Source: Cellulomonas carbonis
Lineage (GTDB): Bacteria; Actinomycetota; Actinomycetes; Actinomycetales; Cellulomonadaceae
Assembly (NCBI RefSeq): GCF_014636275.1
Contig: NZ_BMEB01000005.1
Span: forward strand, 1-64,000
Direction: 5' to 3'
DNA length: 64,000 nucleotides
This document shows, in pieces, positions 61,456 through 64,000 of this stretch (its first letter is position 1; each line of letters opens with the position of its first letter). The translations under genes were made by a program, and so were the position numbers. The notes under the pieces are model-generated. The model was not told the origin of the DNA. It was given only the letters and a program-made list of their open reading frames with translations, and ran no database searches.

Positions 61456-62310
61456 GTGGGCAGGTCGATGCTCAAGTACGTGCGGGTCAGGGACTACCTG
61501 CGCTCGCTCGTCACGCACGAGCTCGCCGTGGGCGACCCGATCCCCTCCGAGCGCGCGCTGTGCGAGCGCTTCGGCGTCTCGCGCATGACGGTGCGGCAGG
61601 CGGTCGACGCGCTCGTGGTCGAGGGCCTGCTCGCGCGCGAGCAGGGTCGCGGCACGTTCGTCGCGCCGACCAAGGTCGACCTCGAGGTGCGGCTGTCGTC
61701 GTTCGGCGAGGAGATGCGGCGCCGCGGCATGGAGCCCGCGAGCAAGGTGCTCGCGGCGGAGGTCGCGCAGGCGACACCCGACGTCGCCGACGCGCTCGAG
61801 ATCCTCCCGGGCGAGGACGTCTGGTCGCTGCACCGGGTCCGCTACGCCGACGGCGAGCCGATGGCGATCGAGCAGACCTGGCTCCCCCGCGCCCTCCTGC
61901 CCGGGCTCCTCGACGACGGCGTGCCCGAGAGCCTGTACGGCGAGCTGCGACGCCGCGGCCACGTGCCCGACTGGGGCGAGGAGACCGTCGCCGCCGGCGA
62001 GGCCGACGCCGAGGCCGCCGACCTGCTCGGGGTCGCCGACGGCGCACCGGTCCTGCGGCTCACGCGCCGCACGTTCGCGGGCCAGACGGCGTGCGTCTAC
62101 GCCCGGTCCAGCTACCGTGCGGACCGGTACGTCCTGTGGGTCCCGCTGCGCGCGCCGCGCGCACGGCTCACACCGCGGACCCGCGACGCCGCAGGCGGCC
62201 CGGCGGAGGAACGGCACGAGGCCGCGAGCGCGGTCGCAGGTGCAGGCATCGACGCCGCGGGTGCGGCAGGGCACGAGGCCGCGGGTGCGGCAGGGAGGGA
62301 CCGGACGTGA
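61456..62310 (+). CDS. GntR/HutC-family regulator, DasR/NagR-like
   Basis: A 284-residue regulator with an N-terminal winged helix (LRSLVTHELAVGDPIPSERA, FGVSRMTVRQAVDALVVEGL, REQGRGTFVA) and a UTRA ligand domain (EEMRRRGMEPASKVL, WSLHRVRYADGEPMAIEQTWLP, RLTRRTFAGQ). The C-terminal 50 residues are an Ala/Gly-rich tail with repeated AAGAAG. GTG at 61456 or ATG at 61468 both have a possible SD. It likely senses a phosphorylated amino sugar and controls this PTS through the dre-like site. The EIIB gene overlaps its stop. Confidence 0.9.
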   Translation: MGRSMLKYVRVRDYLRSLVTHELAVGDPIPSERALCERFGVSRMTVRQAVDALVVEGLLAREQGRGTFVAPTKVDLEVRLSSFGEEMRRRGMEPASKVLAAEVAQATPDVADALEILPGEDVWSLHRVRYADGEPMAIEQTWLPRALLPGLLDDGVPESLYGELRRRGHVPDWGEETVAAGEADAEAADLLGVADGAPVLRLTRRTFAGQTACVYARSSYRADRYVLWVPLRAPRARLTPRTRDAAGGPAEERHEAASAVAGAGIDAAGAAGHEAAGAAGRDRT

Positions 62311-62540
62311 CACAGCGCGCGGCGACGATCCTCGCGGCACTGGGCGGCGTGGCGAACATCGTCGACATCGAGCCCTGCACGACGAGGCTGCGCTCCGAGG
62401 TGCGCGACGCGTCGGCGGTCGACGTCGGGGCGCTGCGTGCGGCCGGCGCGCACGGGGTCATGATCTCGGGGCACGTCGTCCAGGTCGTCATCGGCCCGGA
62501 CGTCGACGTCCTGGCGTCCGACCTGGACGACCTGCTCTAG
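62307..62540 (+). CDS. PTS EIIB component 1
   Basis: A 77-residue phosphocarrier of the glucose family. Phosphorylation-site cysteine C24 lies in IEPCTTRLR. The GTG overlaps the gntR stop (GTGA), so it is translated with the regulator. It differs from EIIB 2 in about half its residues, mostly on the surface. Transfers phosphate from EIIA to the sugar bound by EIIC. Confidence 0.92.
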   Translation: MTQRAATILAALGGVANIVDIEPCTTRLRSEVRDASAVDVGALRAAGAHGVMISGHVVQVVIGPDVDVLASDLDDLL

Positions 62541-62618
62541 CAGGCGGCACCGCCCTGCTCAGGCAGGGAGCACCACAGGAGGGGCCCGGCCCGGGCACCC
62601 CGGAACGAGGAGGATGCG

Positions 62619-62849
62619 ATGAGCAAGGCAGAGGAGATCCTGGCGGCGCTGGGCGGGGACGAGAACGTCCTCGACCTCGAGCCCTGCATCACGCGGCTGC
62701 GGGTCGAGGTCGAGGACCCGGCGCTCGTGGACGAGAAGCGGCTCCGCGCCGCGGGTGCGTACGGCGTCGTCCTGTCCGGCAAGGCCGTGCAGGTCGTCGT
62801 GGGGCCGGAGGCCGACACGCTCGCGTCCGACATCGAGGACCTGCGCTGA
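62619..62849 (+). CDS. PTS EIIB component 2
   Basis: A 76-residue paralogue of EIIB 1 with phosphorylation-site cysteine C23 in LEPCITRLR. GAGGA precedes the ATG. It ends one base into the EIIA gene (TGATG). Possibly one EIIB serves the EIIC at 59807 and the other an EIIC elsewhere in the genome. Confidence 0.93.
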   Translation: MSKAEEILAALGGDENVLDLEPCITRLRVEVEDPALVDEKRLRAAGAYGVVLSGKAVQVVVGPEADTLASDIEDLR

Positions 62850-63307
62850 TGGCGCTCACCGTCCTCGCCCCGCTCGCCGGGGTCGTCCGCGCGCTCGGCG
62901 AGGTGCCCGACCCGGTGTTCAGCGCCGAGCTCGTGGGCCCCGGGCTCGCGGTCGACCCTGCGCGGGACGGCGTGGTCGCGGCGGTCGCACCCATCGCGGG
63001 GACCGTCGTCAAGCTGCACCCGCACGCGTTCGTCGTCGCCGGGGACGACGGGCGCGGCGCGCTCGTCCACCTCGGCCTCGACACCGTGCAGCTCGGCGGC
63101 GAGGGCTTCACGCTGCACGTCGCCGAGGGGGCGACGGTCGCTGCCGGGGACGTCGTCGTGAGCTGGGACCCGGCGGCCGTCGAGGCCGGCGGCCGCTCGC
63201 CGATCTGCCCGGTCGTCGCGCTCGACGCCCGCGCGGGCGCGGTGACGCCCGTTGCCGAGGTCGGCGCCACGGTCGCGGCCGGGGACCCGCTGCTCGCCTG
63301 GGACTGA
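62849..63307 (+). CDS. crr: PTS EIIA component, glucose (Crr) family
   Basis: A 152-residue soluble phosphocarrier. The active-site histidine is H74 in ALVHLGLDTVQL, with the partner histidine in VKLHPHAFVV. LAPLAGVV at the start, GFTLHVAEGATVAAGD and the C-terminal DPLLAWD are Crr-typical. It overlaps the EIIB 2 stop by one base. It accepts phosphate from HPr (not in this window) and passes it to EIIB. Confidence 0.94.
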   Translation: MALTVLAPLAGVVRALGEVPDPVFSAELVGPGLAVDPARDGVVAAVAPIAGTVVKLHPHAFVVAGDDGRGALVHLGLDTVQLGGEGFTLHVAEGATVAAGDVVVSWDPAAVEAGGRSPICPVVALDARAGAVTPVAEVGATVAAGDPLLAWD

Positions 63308-63403
63308 GGCGGCGGCCGTTTCCGACGGTTTCGGCGTGCTCACGGCGCACCACCCGGATGCGCCCTGAGCGCGCCCGCGATGCGCCAGGCGCGGCGCCGC
63401 TCC

Positions 63404-63697
63404 TCAGGCGCGCATGGGTGACCAGCGGTTGCCGGTCCGGCGGGTGATGCGGCTCGTCTCGACCACGGCGAGCTCGTCGACCCGCTCGACGACGGCACGG
63501 CCGACCCGCGCGGCCTCGAGGTCGTCGGCCGCCTCGAAGCGCACCGTCACGCACGGCAGCCCACGCACGAGGTCCACCTGCCCCGACTCGACCGCCGTCC
63601 GCGCACGACCGGCGGCGACGGCCTGCGGCAGCACGTCGGCGGGGTCGACCCCGGCGTGGACGAGGCCGATGACCATCCGGACGCGGTAGGAGGGCAC
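63404..63697 (-). CDS. Small conserved-looking hypothetical protein
   Basis: A 97-residue protein beginning PSYRVRMVIGLVHAGVDPAD after a GTG. TACGCT (63704-63709) lies 6 nt upstream, the leaderless pattern used by other genes here, which decides this start over longer forms. It has a compact alpha/beta pattern (VLPQAVAAGRARTAVESGQV, CVTVRFEAADDLEAARVGRA) and a basic tail. I do not recognise the family. Divergent from the lipase maturation factor gene. Confidence 0.65.
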   Translation of the reverse strand: MPSYRVRMVIGLVHAGVDPADVLPQAVAAGRARTAVESGQVDLVRGLPCVTVRFEAADDLEAARVGRAVVERVDELAVVETSRITRRTGNRWSPMRA

Positions 63698-63771
63698 CGG
63701 CAGAGCGTAGGCGCGCGCCGACGTGCGTCCGACGCGCGGCCGGCCCGCCACGCGAGCACGCTGGTGCAGGG

Positions 63772-64000
63772 GTGAGACCGGTGGAGTGGTTCGACGCCGA
63801 GGGGTACTCGGTCGCGCGCGAGGTCGTCCAGCGCGGGGTCGCCGCCGTGTACGTCGTCGCGTTCGTCGCGGTGCTCCGCCAGTTCCGGCCGCTGCTCGGG
63901 GAGAACGGGCTCCTCCCGGTCCCACGGTTCGTCGCGCGCGTGGCGTGGCGGGCGTCGCCGAGCCTCTTCCACTGGCGTTACAGCGACCGCCTGGTCGTCG
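63772..64000 (+). CDS. Lipase maturation factor family protein (5' part)
   Basis: The first 76 codons of a gene that leaves the window. They read VEWFDAEGYSVAREVVQRGV, YVVAFVAVLRQFRPLLGENG, LLPVPRFVARVAWRASPSLF, HWRYSDRLVV. This matches the N-terminus of bacterial lipase maturation factor (LMF1-like) membrane proteins, including the GLLPVPRF and SPSLFHW motifs. A GTG at 63772 or 63781 can serve as start; GGGGTGA before the second favours 63781. Membrane protein; bacterial role unclear. Confidence 0.88.
   Translation, partial: MRPVEWFDAEGYSVAREVVQRGVAAVYVVAFVAVLRQFRPLLGENGLLPVPRFVARVAWRASPSLFHWRYSDRLVV

Overview
The window is very GC-rich actinobacterial chromosome: third codon positions are almost all G or C, GTG starts are common, ribosome sites of the AGGAGG type alternate with apparently leaderless starts, and intrinsic terminators are long perfect hairpins without a U-tract. 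Gene content (methylcitrate cycle, c-di-GMP proteins, a GlcNAc/glucose-type PTS with a DasR-like regulator, an ebo cluster) and style suggest a motile Micrococcales member such as Cellulomonas or a close relative. That placement is inference from style and content, not from a marker gene.

Layout. 1-900 is lower-GC wreckage of accessory DNA, including an RHS/YD-repeat remnant. 1049-7373 is an overlapping nitrite-assimilation/siroheme operon (nirB, nirD, cysG, a HemD-OmpR fusion, a CbiX-type chelatase). 7387-12720 holds a secreted M15 peptidase, a tail-extended Sua5, two related OB-like lipoproteins and a secreted cupin. 12806-15706 is a LacI-controlled GH13 glucosidase; next to it a guanidine-III riboswitch precedes a small guanidinium exporter. 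16306-23257 carries a GerMN lipoprotein, OsmC, a membrane-bound EAL protein, a small membrane protein and a large secreted repeat protein. 23475-27857 is gntR-prpD-prpB-prpC for propionate. 27955-31224 is an MFS pump, its divergent TetR and a TauE/SafE permease. 31637-34389 is a c-di-GMP locus that begins with a 36-codon small gene.

34468-43080 is the most notable block: a polyprenyl synthase diverges from a seven-gene operon encoding inositol-3-phosphate synthase, a UbiA prenyltransferase (EboC), a TIM-barrel isomerase, EboA, EboB, EboE and EboF. 43149-57294 is a sugar island: two secreted TIM-barrel isomerases, a secreted PQQ-type sugar dehydrogenase, a cytosolic isomerase, two Gfo/Idh dehydrogenases, a ribose-type ABC importer and a ROK regulator. 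The ebo promoter and the ABC promoter share an unusual 22-bp element over their -35 boxes, so the ROK protein may govern both.

57304-64000 contains a TPR-GGDEF protein, a MOSC protein, a PTS set split over separate genes (EIIC, two EIIBs, EIIA) with a GntR/DasR-like regulator, a small hypothetical, and the start of a lipase maturation factor. No tRNA, rRNA, CRISPR array or intact insertion sequence was seen.
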